DNA from: UBA1941 sp964537475
GTDB taxonomy: Bacteria > Bacteroidota > Bacteroidia > Chitinophagales > LD1
Length of the DNA: 64,000 nt
NCBI GenBank assembly: GCA_964537475.1
Contig: CAZIBY010000009.1
Span: 62,001 to 126,000 of the forward strand
Direction: 5' to 3'
The first letter of the stretch is position 1. Each line of letters begins with the position of its first letter. Position numbers and translations under genes: made by a program. Shown piece by piece: positions 43,663 to 52,151 of the stretch. Below the pieces are notes generated by a model. It was not told where the DNA came from. It saw only the letters and a program-made list of their open reading frames with translations, and made no database searches.

Positions 43663-43697
43663 TCTGACTTTCTTTGAAAAAAACTAGCTTCGCCGCT

Positions 43698-44792
43698 ATG
43701 CCCGCCCGTAGTATTATATTGACCGTGACCAATGACCTGACCTACGATCAGCGCATGCAGCGTATCTGTACCTCGCTGGGGCGTGCAGGGTATAATGTGA
43801 CGCTGGTGGGGAGAGAGAGGGCACAATCTCTGCCCTTAGACAAATTTTCTTTTCAGCAGGTGCGATTGAGTTGTTGGTTTGACAGGGGCAAACTTTTTTA
43901 CCTGGAGTATAACCTCCGCTTATTTTGTTACCTGCTCTTTCATAGACATGATATAGTCTGTGCTATAGACCTGGATACGATAGTAGCATGCTACTATGCA
44001 GCAGTACTGCGCGGTATGAGAAAAGTATACGATGCGCATGAGTACTTCCCTGAGGTGCCTGAGGTGGTGCGCAGGCCGCGCATACGCGCAGTATGGCAGT
44101 GGGTCGAGCGTACTTACGTGCCTAAGATGGATCTCGTGTATTCCACGACGCAGAGCATTTCAGAGGTTTTTGCGAAGACATATAAAAGGGATGTAGCTAC
44201 GATCCGCAACCTGCCTCTGGCGCAGCAAGAAAAAGTAAAAAGTGCGGGTACATCTGGCTATCTGCTTTATCAAGGCGCGCTGAATGAGGGTCGTGGCCTG
44301 GAGCATCTGATAGAGGCAGTAGCTGATATGGATACAGAGCTATGGCTGGTAGGAGATGGGGATATCACTGAGGCGCTCAAAGCACAAGTGCGCAGGTCGG
44401 GATCAGAACATAAGGTCAGGTTTACAGGCTATGTCAAACCTGCCGATCTGAAGCAGATTACGGCTGGTGCTTTTATAGGTATCAACCTTTTGGAGATGAA
44501 AGGGCTGAGTTATTATTATTCATTGGCCAATAAATTTCTCGACTATATCCAGGCAGGTGTGCCGCAGGTCTGCATAGCCTTCCCGGAGTATAAGCGCATT
44601 AATGATCAATATCATGTAGCGGTTTTGGTAGATGATCTGGACACCGATACGATAAAAAGTGCGTTGAAACGTTTAATGGAAGACAAAGATTTCTACGTCA
44701 AAGTGAAGGAGAATTGTTTGGTTTGCAGGCGGGAACTCACATGGGAAAACGAGGAGAGAAAATTGATCGCGCTTTATGACCGGCTCTACTGA
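43698..44792 (+). CDS. GT4-like glycosyltransferase
   Basis: The ATG at 43698 (MPARSIILTVTNDLTYDQRMQRICTSL; 364 aa) is preferred over an upstream TTG. The GT-B fold is suggested by VTNDLTYDQRMQRIC, VYDAHEYFPEVPEVV and the C-terminal donor domain YQGALNEGRGLEHLIEAV, ELWLVGDGD and GINLLEMKGLSYYYSLANKFLDYIQAG. It probably moves a sugar from a nucleotide donor onto a surface polysaccharide. It overlaps the next glycosyltransferase by 17 bases. A TTTCTTTG at 43669-43676 may be its -7 box. Confidence 0.88.
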   Translation: MPARSIILTVTNDLTYDQRMQRICTSLGRAGYNVTLVGRERAQSLPLDKFSFQQVRLSCWFDRGKLFYLEYNLRLFCYLLFHRHDIVCAIDLDTIVACYYAAVLRGMRKVYDAHEYFPEVPEVVRRPRIRAVWQWVERTYVPKMDLVYSTTQSISEVFAKTYKRDVATIRNLPLAQQEKVKSAGTSGYLLYQGALNEGRGLEHLIEAVADMDTELWLVGDGDITEALKAQVRRSGSEHKVRFTGYVKPADLKQITAGAFIGINLLEMKGLSYYYSLANKFLDYIQAGVPQVCIAFPEYKRINDQYHVAVLVDDLDTDTIKSALKRLMEDKDFYVKVKENCLVCRRELTWENEERKLIALYDRLY

Positions 44793-45912
44793 CAGGCATC
44801 TGCATATAGTATCTTTTAATGTGCCCTACCCGCCCGACTATGGTGGCGTGATAGATGTCTACTACAAGATCAAAGCCCTGCACGACCTGGGCGTCAAAGT
44901 ACACCTGCACTGCTTTCACTATGGCAGGGAGGAGTCCAAGGAGCTGGAGGAGATCTGTGCGAGTGTGCACTACTATGAGCGCAAGAAGTTTTACCAGGCT
45001 ATCTACTCATCGGTTCCCTATATCGTAGGCTCGAGAAAATCAGATGAACTGCTGAGTACTCTGGCCGGAGATGAGCATCCGGTGCTTTTTGAGGGGCTGC
45101 ATACCTGTTTCTACCTGGGCCATCCTTCTATACGGCAAAAGATAAAGGCGGTGCGTATGCACAATGTGGAGTGGGAGTACTACAAAAGCCTGAAAGAAGC
45201 GGAGCGCAACTTCCTGATCAAATATTACTTTAATGTAGAAGCCAGCCGTCTCAAGAAATTTGAAGAAGAGCTGCGGCATGCGGATAGGATCTTTGCCATC
45301 AGCAAGAGCGACTATGAGTACTTGCGCCAGTCGTACGAGAATATCGACTTTGTATCCGCTTTTCACTCCAATGAGGAGGTGACATCCAAGCCGGGGCGCG
45401 GCAGCTATGTACTATATCATGGCAACCTAAGCGTGGTAGAGAATAATCAGGCGGCCATTTTCATCGTAAAGAAGATAGCTGCTGAGATGACTGTGCCATT
45501 TATCATAGCGGGTAAAAATCCCACTGACGCGCTCAAAAAAGAGATAGCTAGGTACCCGCACATAGAAATGGTAGAAAATCCCTCCTTTGAGCGGATCGCT
45601 GATCTGCTCAGCAATGCGCATATCAACCTGCTGACCACTTTTCAGAATACTGGCATCAAGCTGAAACTACTCAACTCGCTGTACAGGGGCCGCTTCTGCC
45701 TGGTCAACTCCAAGATGGTGAATAATACCGGGCTGGAGTCTCTCTGCGTGATAGAGGATAATCCCAATGCTACCAAACGCCTGATCACCGATATGATGAA
45801 TCTGGACTTTGACCAGCATCATATCAATAAGCGCAGGCAGCTGCTGGACCACGAGTTTAGCAACCGTGCCAATGCGACGAAGATCATCAAGGCTATCTGG
45901 GAGCAGGCGTAA
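44776..45912 (+). CDS. Glycosyltransferase, GT-B fold
   Basis: The 378-aa protein starts SFNVPYPPDYGGVIDVYYKIKALHDLGV, the usual GT4-type N-terminus with a Gly-rich loop. It continues with RMHNVEWEYYKSL and the donor part YHGNLSVVENNQAAIF, IAGKNP and LLTTFQNTGIKLKLLNSLYRGRFCLVN. It is translationally coupled to the preceding glycosyltransferase, so the two likely act on the same glycan. Acceptor and sugar are unknown. Confidence 0.87.
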   Translation: MTGSTDRHLHIVSFNVPYPPDYGGVIDVYYKIKALHDLGVKVHLHCFHYGREESKELEEICASVHYYERKKFYQAIYSSVPYIVGSRKSDELLSTLAGDEHPVLFEGLHTCFYLGHPSIRQKIKAVRMHNVEWEYYKSLKEAERNFLIKYYFNVEASRLKKFEEELRHADRIFAISKSDYEYLRQSYENIDFVSAFHSNEEVTSKPGRGSYVLYHGNLSVVENNQAAIFIVKKIAAEMTVPFIIAGKNPTDALKKEIARYPHIEMVENPSFERIADLLSNAHINLLTTFQNTGIKLKLLNSLYRGRFCLVNSKMVNNTGLESLCVIEDNPNATKRLITDMMNLDFDQHHINKRRQLLDHEFSNRANATKIIKAIWEQA

Positions 45913-45979
45913 AATACAGCGCGAGGATAGCCGTCTGTCATAGCAGTGTCATATCCCATAGTTTTTTATGTAAAAGACT

Positions 45980-45987
45980 TACCTTTG
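45980..45987 (+). promoter_or_regulatory. Possible -7 box before the 46011 gene
   Basis: TACCTTTG matches TAnnTTTG exactly. The -33 region has only a T-run (45961-45967), so support is partial. Confidence 0.45.
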
Positions 45988-46010
45988 GCATCTGTCATTA
46001 AAAGTAACTG

Positions 46011-46235
46011 ATGGCGTCACTCCGCAGCATCCTGACCAGCCCGATGGGCATACTGAAACTAGCCATAGCCCTATGCTACATAGGCCTGGGCGTTTACCTG
46101 ATGGTCTACAGCCAGCAGATACTGGGCTTCATAGAGCCGACGTACCGCTCTATCCTATCATGGGTTTTTATCATCTACGGAGCATTTCGCCTGATCAGGG
46201 CGCTGACAGACCGCCCCAATGCTCAAAATATCTGA
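46011..46235 (+). CDS. Small two-helix membrane protein
   Basis: The 74-aa protein has two membrane segments (about 13-33 and 46-64) joined by a short polar loop. The next gene starts two bases after its stop. No family is recognised beyond this; similar small proteins accompany PstS-like/TPR genes near ExbB-ExbD-TonB loci in this phylum, from memory. Confidence 0.75.
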   Translation: MASLRSILTSPMGILKLAIALCYIGLGVYLMVYSQQILGFIEPTYRSILSWVFIIYGAFRLIRALTDRPNAQNI

Positions 46236-46237
46236 AC

Positions 46238-47167
46238 GTGCAGTATCGTCCACTCTACCTCATCGCTATTTTTTGCCTTAGTCTCCTGGCCTGCAGCCGT
46301 CACCCGGATCAGGCCTCCCTGCCCCCCGCCACCATGGAGGGGCCTGCGCATATAGACTCGATCACGGTCTATGCTGATGAGGCCTTCCGCTATATCATAG
46401 ACCAGGAGGTCCGTGTATATGAGAATGACCAACCGGAGCAGCACCTGCAGGTCATCTACCTGCCCGAGGCCGAGGTACTGAAGCACCTGAACACGGATAG
46501 CTTCTCTACGGTAGTGATAGGCCGGAGGCTCCGTGAGTCAGAGCGGACGCAGCTTTTCAAGAATAACCACATCATGCCCGATGAGAGTTGCTTCGCGCGC
46601 GATGCGATAGCCCTGGTTGCTAACCCTGCCTTCCCGCAGGATACACTGCCCTACGGGCTGGTGGGCCAGCTGGTAGCCGGGCGCGCGGGTCAGTACAAAG
46701 TGGTCTTTGAGGGAAATGGCTCAGGGGTACTGAGCTATATGTTTGGCCTCTTTTCGCAAACCTCAGGGCACTCTGCTTTTGCGGTGAAGAGTACGGACGA
46801 ACTGGTAGAATACCTGCAGAAAGACGATAAAGCGATAGGCTTCCTGCCCTATGATAAGATCAGCGATGAAGACGTAGCATCTGTCCGCGACCTGCTAAAG
46901 AAAGTTAAGCTGCTGTACGTGGCCAAGGCTGATTCCACTGGACGCATCATCGCGTCTACCGCCTCTCAGAGCGAGATAGCCGATGAATCTTATCCCTTTG
47001 CCCGCCCTATCAACTTCATACAGCATAGCATGGATCAGAAGGTCGGCACGGGGTTTGTTAATTTCCTGTACAAAGATAGATCAGGTCGTATTATATTGAA
47101 GTCGGGATTGGTGCCGGCTATCATGCCATCGCGCACGATCAACATCAATACGGACGGACTGAAATAA
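46238..47167 (+). CDS. PstS-like substrate-binding lipoprotein, GTG start
   Basis: I assign a GTG start at 46238, because it begins a lipoprotein signal (VQYRPLYLIAIFCLSLLAC) and lies two bases after the previous stop; no ATG exists in that region. The 309-aa mature part has the type 2 periplasmic-binding layout: ITVYADEAFRYIIDQEVRVYE, DSFSTVVIGRRL, DAIALVANPAFP, FEGNGSGVLSYM, AIGFLPYD and a final GFVNFLYKDRSGRIILKSGLVPA. This matches phosphate-binding-type proteins often annotated in Bacteroidota. The ligand is unproven. TPR gene follows. Confidence 0.85.
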   Translation: MQYRPLYLIAIFCLSLLACSRHPDQASLPPATMEGPAHIDSITVYADEAFRYIIDQEVRVYENDQPEQHLQVIYLPEAEVLKHLNTDSFSTVVIGRRLRESERTQLFKNNHIMPDESCFARDAIALVANPAFPQDTLPYGLVGQLVAGRAGQYKVVFEGNGSGVLSYMFGLFSQTSGHSAFAVKSTDELVEYLQKDDKAIGFLPYDKISDEDVASVRDLLKKVKLLYVAKADSTGRIIASTASQSEIADESYPFARPINFIQHSMDQKVGTGFVNFLYKDRSGRIILKSGLVPAIMPSRTININTDGLK

Positions 47168-47215
47168 TTGAAAAACGCTATCATTGCAAATCGTTAAAAA
47201 AAACCGGATAATAGG

Positions 47216-48844
47216 ATGAAAAGTATCAAGATCGCAGCTGCTATGCTGTTATTGTCCTCTCAGGTATTCGCACAGTCTGCGCTGGATGAGGGCAAAAAAC
47301 AACTGGAGAAGGAGAACTTTGCTACAGCCAAGAATGTACTCAGAAAGGCACTGGCAGATGGAACCACAGACAGGGTGCAGACAGCATACTACCTGGGCAA
47401 TACCTACCTGAAAATGGATGATCCGGACTCAGCCAAGATCTGCTACAGGGTACCGGGTTTTGAAAATAAGACCATCTACGGACTACTGGCCAATGGCCGC
47501 CTGAGCCTGCTGAATGGCGACAAGGCCAAGGCAAAGCAATATTTTGAGCAGGCCGTGGTGACTTCTAAATTTAAGAATGCAGATGTGCTCAATCAGGTAG
47601 GAGATGCCTGGTATAAGCCTAATATCATAGACCTGCAGGAGGCTATCAAGAACTTTGAAGATGCCTTTAAAATAGACCCCAAGAATACCAACAACGCGCT
47701 GGAACTGGGCGATGCCTACCTGGACAACAATGAAGGTGGCAAAGCTATGAGCAAATATGAGAGCGCAGCTGAGGTCAATCCTAAGCTGACGATGGCCTTT
47801 ATCAAGATAGGCCGTCTGAATACACGCGCCCGTACCTATGACGATGCGATCAATGCACTGCAAAAGGCTATCGCGCTGGAGCCGGACTATCCGGTGGCGC
47901 ACTATGACCTGTTTGAGACCTACTTTCTGGCCAAGAAATACGACCTGGCCAAGGCTGAGATCAAAAAGTACATTGAGCTGAATAAGGATGATGCAGAGGC
48001 AAAGACAAAGTTCCTCAGCTTCCTCTTTGCATCTAAGGAATATGATCAGGTAGTATCAGAGGGTATGAAAATGCTGGATGCTGATCCAACCAATATGGTC
48101 ATCCTGCGTGCACTTTTCTACTCTAACTATGAGCTGAAGCACTACAAGGAGGCCGGCGACTATATGCAGCGCTTCTGGGTAGCGGCTCCGGTATCACGCG
48201 TACGCCCTATGGACTACGTATATAGCGCCAAGGTGGCCAATAAAAACAACGACACTACCGCTGCACTCAAGTACTTTAATACGGCACTGTCTGTAGATAG
48301 TAATAATGCAGAGCTCCTCTCTGACTATGCGCAGCTGATGTATACTACCAAGAGGTACCCGGATGCGGTAGCAGCCTACACCAAGAGGATAGCTAATTTT
48401 CCTAGTCCTACTTTCTATGACTACTACTGGCTGGGCCGTGCTAATTACAATATAGCCCTTGGTTGGAATTCCAAGAAGGATGACAAGGCAGCAAAAGATT
48501 CTGCGGCTAAATACTTCCAGGCGGCAGACACTGTGTTCTCTAACCTGACCACTAAATATGCTACCGTACCTGATAGCTGGCAGTGGAGGGCAAAAGCAAA
48601 CAGCTACCTCGATCCGGAAATGAAGACTGCAGCCTCCAAGCCATACTATGAGCAGTTTATCAAAGTGGCCGAGGCAGGTACTGATCAGGCCAGGTACAAG
48701 AACTTCCTGATAGAGAGCTACCAATACCTGGGCGCCTACTACCTGAATAAGAATGACAAGGCCACGGCAGGTCCTTTCATCAACAAGGCTAAAGACCTCG
48801 ACCCTAATAATGAGCTGACCAAAGAGCTTCTGAAGAATCTCTGA
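47216..48844 (+). CDS. Secreted TPR-repeat protein
   Basis: The 542-aa protein has a signal peptide (cleavage near VFAQ, residue 20), then at least eight tetratricopeptide-like repeats through the whole length (for example AKNVLRKALADGTTDRVQTAYYLGN, AIKNFEDAFKIDPKNTNNALELG, AINALQKAIALEPDYPVAHYDL, ALKYFNTALSVDSNNAELLSDYA in pieces). It is likely a periplasmic scaffold. It shares an operon with the PstS-like lipoprotein and is closed by the terminator at 48868. Confidence 0.9.
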   Translation: MKSIKIAAAMLLLSSQVFAQSALDEGKKQLEKENFATAKNVLRKALADGTTDRVQTAYYLGNTYLKMDDPDSAKICYRVPGFENKTIYGLLANGRLSLLNGDKAKAKQYFEQAVVTSKFKNADVLNQVGDAWYKPNIIDLQEAIKNFEDAFKIDPKNTNNALELGDAYLDNNEGGKAMSKYESAAEVNPKLTMAFIKIGRLNTRARTYDDAINALQKAIALEPDYPVAHYDLFETYFLAKKYDLAKAEIKKYIELNKDDAEAKTKFLSFLFASKEYDQVVSEGMKMLDADPTNMVILRALFYSNYELKHYKEAGDYMQRFWVAAPVSRVRPMDYVYSAKVANKNNDTTAALKYFNTALSVDSNNAELLSDYAQLMYTTKRYPDAVAAYTKRIANFPSPTFYDYYWLGRANYNIALGWNSKKDDKAAKDSAAKYFQAADTVFSNLTTKYATVPDSWQWRAKANSYLDPEMKTAASKPYYEQFIKVAEAGTDQARYKNFLIESYQYLGAYYLNKNDKATAGPFINKAKDLDPNNELTKELLKNL

Positions 48845-48867
48845 TCCGCGTTCAAAATCTATAATGA

Positions 48868-48896
48868 ACGGCCTCCCTGCCCGGAGGCCGTTTTTA
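48868..48896 (+). terminator. Terminator of the TPR gene
   Basis: ACGGCCTCC (48868-48876) pairs with GGAGGCCGT (48883-48891), loop of six, followed by TTTT. Confidence 0.9.
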
Positions 48897-48956
48897 TTTG
48901 CCCTGTGGATAGCAGAGATGGCTGATGAGCAGCTTTTTTAGTATCATGCACACAGT

Positions 48957-49478
48957 ATGGAATTTAAATGTACAGAAACACTGCACCACCCACTGCCGGT
49001 AGTATGGGAGACCATCCGCGACAGACTGCCTGAGATAGCCGCTCTGCAGGATGATATGGAGTATGTGAAAGTGATCAAGAGGACGAAGAAAAAACCGGAT
49101 GGGGTGCACGTGATCAGCCAGTGGCAGGCTGCGCCACCGCTCCCGGCCATGCTGAAAAACATGATCAAGCCGGAGATGATGCTCTGGACAGAAGATGCTA
49201 TCTGGGATAATGAGACACACTCCAGCCAGTTCTCGATAGAGACACACTACAAGGTAGAAGATATCTCTTGTATAGGTTCTATAGCCTGTACCAAAGCCGG
49301 TAAGGGCACCAAAGTGACATTCAGCGGTATCTTTAGCATCAAGAAGACTGCTAAATCCTCCATCTTTCTGACCGGATTTGTGCTATCAGCCATCGAGGCG
49401 CTGGCCGCCAGGCTGATCCCTCACAATTTCTCAAAGGTGATACGGTCTCTGGATGATACCATCAGAGATGAGCAGTAG
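48957..49478 (+). CDS. SRPBCC/START-like lipid-binding domain protein
   Basis: The 173-aa protein begins with a strand and helix typical of the SRPBCC cradle (KCTETLHHPLPVVWETIRDRLPEIAALQ), then strands (VHVISQWQA, SSQFSIETHYKVE, GTKVTFSGIFSIK) and a long C-terminal helix. It probably binds a hydrophobic ligand. No catalytic residue is evident and no family name is certain. Confidence 0.7.
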   Translation: MEFKCTETLHHPLPVVWETIRDRLPEIAALQDDMEYVKVIKRTKKKPDGVHVISQWQAAPPLPAMLKNMIKPEMMLWTEDAIWDNETHSSQFSIETHYKVEDISCIGSIACTKAGKGTKVTFSGIFSIKKTAKSSIFLTGFVLSAIEALAARLIPHNFSKVIRSLDDTIRDEQ

Positions 49479-49543
49479 TGCATAGATTTCCTCATACGGG
49501 TAGCGGTATGAATCTTGCGGCGTAGTGCTAAAAATAAAACACT

Positions 49544-50092
49544 ATGTCAAGATCAATAGCTAATAAGAAGATTGCCGTAGTAGCTACGGACGGGGTAGAA
49601 GAATCTGAGTTTACCGTGCCTATAGAGGCGCTGAAGAAAGCAGACGCCACTGTAGAGGTCATCTCTCTAAAGCCGGGCAAGATCAAAGCCTGGAACCATA
49701 CCGACTGGGGTGGAGAGTACTCTGTAGATAAGACAATAGCAGAAGCACAGGCAGCGGACTACGATGCACTGGTACTACCCGGCGGTGTGATGAATCCGGA
49801 CAAGCTGCGTACCGATGCGGATACGGTGACATTTGTCGCAAACTTTCTGGAGGAGGGCAAACCCATAGCTGCTATCTGTCATGGCCCCTGGACCCTCATC
49901 GAGACAGGCCACCTGAAAGGAAGGCATATGACCTCCTATCCCTCCATCAAGTCTGACCTGATCAACGCAGGCGTAGACTGGAGAGACGAAGAGGTAGTGG
50001 TGGACAGTGGCCTCGTGACCAGCCGTAAGCCTGATGATCTGCCTGCATTCTGCGCCAAAATGATAGAAGAAATAGGAGAGAGGCAGCACTGA
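49544..50092 (+). CDS. PfpI/DJ-1 family protein
   Basis: The 182-aa protein has the DJ-1/PfpI pattern: KKIAVVATDGVEESEFTVPIEAL with the acidic residue near the active site, DALVLPGGVMNPDKLR, and the nucleophile elbow AAICHGPWTLIE with Cys followed by His. Members act as glyoxalases, deglycases or chaperones under stress, and the exact activity is debated. It is a stand-alone gene next to the AhpD-like gene, consistent with a stress context. Confidence 0.92.
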   Translation: MSRSIANKKIAVVATDGVEESEFTVPIEALKKADATVEVISLKPGKIKAWNHTDWGGEYSVDKTIAEAQAADYDALVLPGGVMNPDKLRTDADTVTFVANFLEEGKPIAAICHGPWTLIETGHLKGRHMTSYPSIKSDLINAGVDWRDEEVVVDSGLVTSRKPDDLPAFCAKMIEEIGERQH

Positions 50093-50141
50093 TGGACTGA
50101 CAAGGCCGGGAGATAAATACTATTTGCTTGTCCATACTGCT

Positions 50142-50149
50142 TAGTTTTG
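50142..50149 (+). promoter_or_regulatory. Possible -7 box before the AhpD-like gene
   Basis: TAGTTTTG matches TAnnTTTG exactly, 26 bases before the start at 50176. No well-spaced TTG precedes it. Confidence 0.4.
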
Positions 50150-50175
50150 TTTGTCTATAGGATAAATACATCACC

Positions 50176-50739
50176 ATGGATACATATCTCGCCCCGATAG
50201 AGAAACCCGACAGCCTCATCATGAAACTGGTCTATTATCTCACTGAGAGGCAATTCGGGAAGGTACTGACGCCGTTGAAAGTGTTTGGAGCCCGTATGCC
50301 GCTGGCCTTTGGCAAATGGCAAAGTGAAATATCCCGACTGGATAAAAAACTGACGCTCCCGGCAGAAACGGTCATGCTGGTAAGGGAGCAGGTAGCGCAC
50401 CTGAATGTCTGCCTGTTTTGTATGGATATAGGAAGGTCCATCGTGATCAAAGGCTCCATGCGGGAGGAAAAATTTGACGCGCTGGCAGCGTATCGGACCA
50501 GTCCCTTATTCTCCGCCGCCGAGCGGGCCATGCTGGATTATGTCACGGAGCTGACCCGGGATAAGAAAGTGGATGAGGCTACATTCAGCCGTATGAAGGA
50601 ATACTATACAGAGCGCGAGATATGCGAGATAGTTTATCTCGTAGCCTCCGAGCACGTGTATAATATGACCAATATCGGTCTCAACATCCACTCTGATATG
50701 CTGTGTGACATCAGCCGGATGAAAGCCGGCAAACAGTAA
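50176..50739 (+). CDS. AhpD-like carboxymuconolactone decarboxylase-family protein
   Basis: The 187-aa helical protein has the redox motif in NVCLFCMDIGR (CxxC) after VREQVAHL, and a C-terminal EICEIVYLVASEHVYNM segment with Glu and His. These are typical of AhpD-like alkylhydroperoxidase-fold proteins, which reduce peroxides or act as thiol-dependent enzymes. It follows the PfpI gene in the same direction. Confidence 0.88.
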   Translation: MDTYLAPIEKPDSLIMKLVYYLTERQFGKVLTPLKVFGARMPLAFGKWQSEISRLDKKLTLPAETVMLVREQVAHLNVCLFCMDIGRSIVIKGSMREEKFDALAAYRTSPLFSAAERAMLDYVTELTRDKKVDEATFSRMKEYYTEREICEIVYLVASEHVYNMTNIGLNIHSDMLCDISRMKAGKQ

Positions 50740-50819
50740 GGTTTCAGGTTTTTGGGAGAAAAAATACGTGTATGACTGCCTTGTTTTGCAGTATTATATC
50801 ACGTCAAAATCCAAAGATC

Positions 50820-52103
50820 ATGAAAAAGCAATTACTCACGCTGATAGCAGTGGCACTTATGTCGCCCTTGTGGGCTCAGTGGCAAGGAACCAACCTGACT
50901 AACCTGCCATACCTGCCTATAGGTAATATGACAGTACATAAGGGAAACCTGTATGCCATCCTCGTGGATCTCACACCCTCCAAGCTGTATAAGCTAGACG
51001 CAGGAGGTAGCTCATGGACTGCTGTCACTACCAGTGCTGCCGGCCCGCGGTTGATACAGGATGCAGGCAATAAAATGTATATAGCCACGCTCAATGGCAC
51101 GTCATCTCAGATATATTACTCCTATGATGGCGGGCAGACCATGATACTGGATACGGTAGGCACTATCTCACAGGGCGCTACACTCGCAGTAAATATGCAA
51201 TACCACAATGGTAAGATCCTGCTGGGTACTAATGATGCCTATTTTATCAAGGATACCGGTGATATACAATGGCGCAATATAACAGACCTGAACGGCAGCG
51301 CGATCTTCCCTCCGGCTGATCCTATCACATGGTATGGCGATACGATGTACGCTTACAAAAATAACTTCCAGAGCCTCTATATCTCGGCAGACTATGGCGC
51401 TGCGTGGGTGCTGCGCAATACGGACCTGCCGGCAGACTTTCGTACTATCCGTATCATCACGGATGCCTCCAGTAGCCGCCTGTATGTCGGTGGCTCATGG
51501 GCCAATGACAGTACCTCAGGTATCTGGTACTCGGATAATGGCGGCAGCCACTGGACACTGGTCAATGACAATGGACTGATCAACAAGGCAACTGATAATA
51601 CACCGCAGAAAATATGGGCAATGTATGCAGACGGACAGACTTTCTATGCAGCTATGAATAATAGCCATAATCCCTCTGCACCAGATGTGATAAGCACGAC
51701 TACCGGTCTGGCTAATCTGGCCTGGGATACTACCGGCCTGCCTACCACCGCAGACAATCAGACCTACGGCGACTATTTCCTACGCTATAATGGTGATGAA
51801 TACCTGGCCGTGAATGTGTTTGATATCTACAAGAAGGGGGCACCTGCCAATGGTGTTGCAGCCCTCGGGTCAAAAGTGCTATCAGTATATCCTAATCCTG
51901 CAGGTAGCAGGCTATATATCCGGCAGGATGAGTCTTCAAAAATATCACAGGTGATAGTTTCAAGCCTTGCCGGTCAGGAAATGATTACCACTACCTACAC
52001 ATCCGGAGGAATAGATATAGGAAGATTGGCCGCGGGTATGTATGTCGCAGAGATTTACTCCACAGACGGCAGCCACCGCCCTGTCAGGTTTATAAAAGAA
52101 TAA
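50820..52103 (+). CDS. T9SS-secreted beta-propeller protein
   Basis: The ATG at 50820 (427 aa) opens a signal peptide (MKKQLLTLIAVALMSPLWAQ). The body has sialidase/BNR-like blades with Asp-box-like turns (YYSYDGGQTMILDT, YISADYGAAWVLRN, WYSDNGGSHWTLVND). A type A T9SS sorting domain closes the protein (LSVYPNPAGSRLYI ... LAAGMYVAEIYSTDG ... RFIKE). Function is not predictable beyond an exported propeller. Confidence 0.87.
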   Translation: MKKQLLTLIAVALMSPLWAQWQGTNLTNLPYLPIGNMTVHKGNLYAILVDLTPSKLYKLDAGGSSWTAVTTSAAGPRLIQDAGNKMYIATLNGTSSQIYYSYDGGQTMILDTVGTISQGATLAVNMQYHNGKILLGTNDAYFIKDTGDIQWRNITDLNGSAIFPPADPITWYGDTMYAYKNNFQSLYISADYGAAWVLRNTDLPADFRTIRIITDASSSRLYVGGSWANDSTSGIWYSDNGGSHWTLVNDNGLINKATDNTPQKIWAMYADGQTFYAAMNNSHNPSAPDVISTTTGLANLAWDTTGLPTTADNQTYGDYFLRYNGDEYLAVNVFDIYKKGAPANGVAALGSKVLSVYPNPAGSRLYIRQDESSKISQVIVSSLAGQEMITTTYTSGGIDIGRLAAGMYVAEIYSTDGSHRPVRFIKE

Positions 52104-52122
52104 GACAAAAAACATCTAAGAG

Positions 52123-52151
52123 GCCCCGGTAAGAGATGCCGGGGCTTTTTT
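52123..52151 (+). terminator. Terminator of the T9SS propeller gene
   Basis: GCCCCGG (52123-52129) pairs with CCGGGGC (52139-52145), then six T. The T-run overlaps the stop codon of the convergent kinase gene at 52150. Confidence 0.88.

Noticed and set aside
43674..43697. Upstream TTG start for the first glycosyltransferase
   Set aside because: It lies within the likely -7 box TTTCTTTG, so it would precede the transcript; the ATG at 43698 fits the family start.
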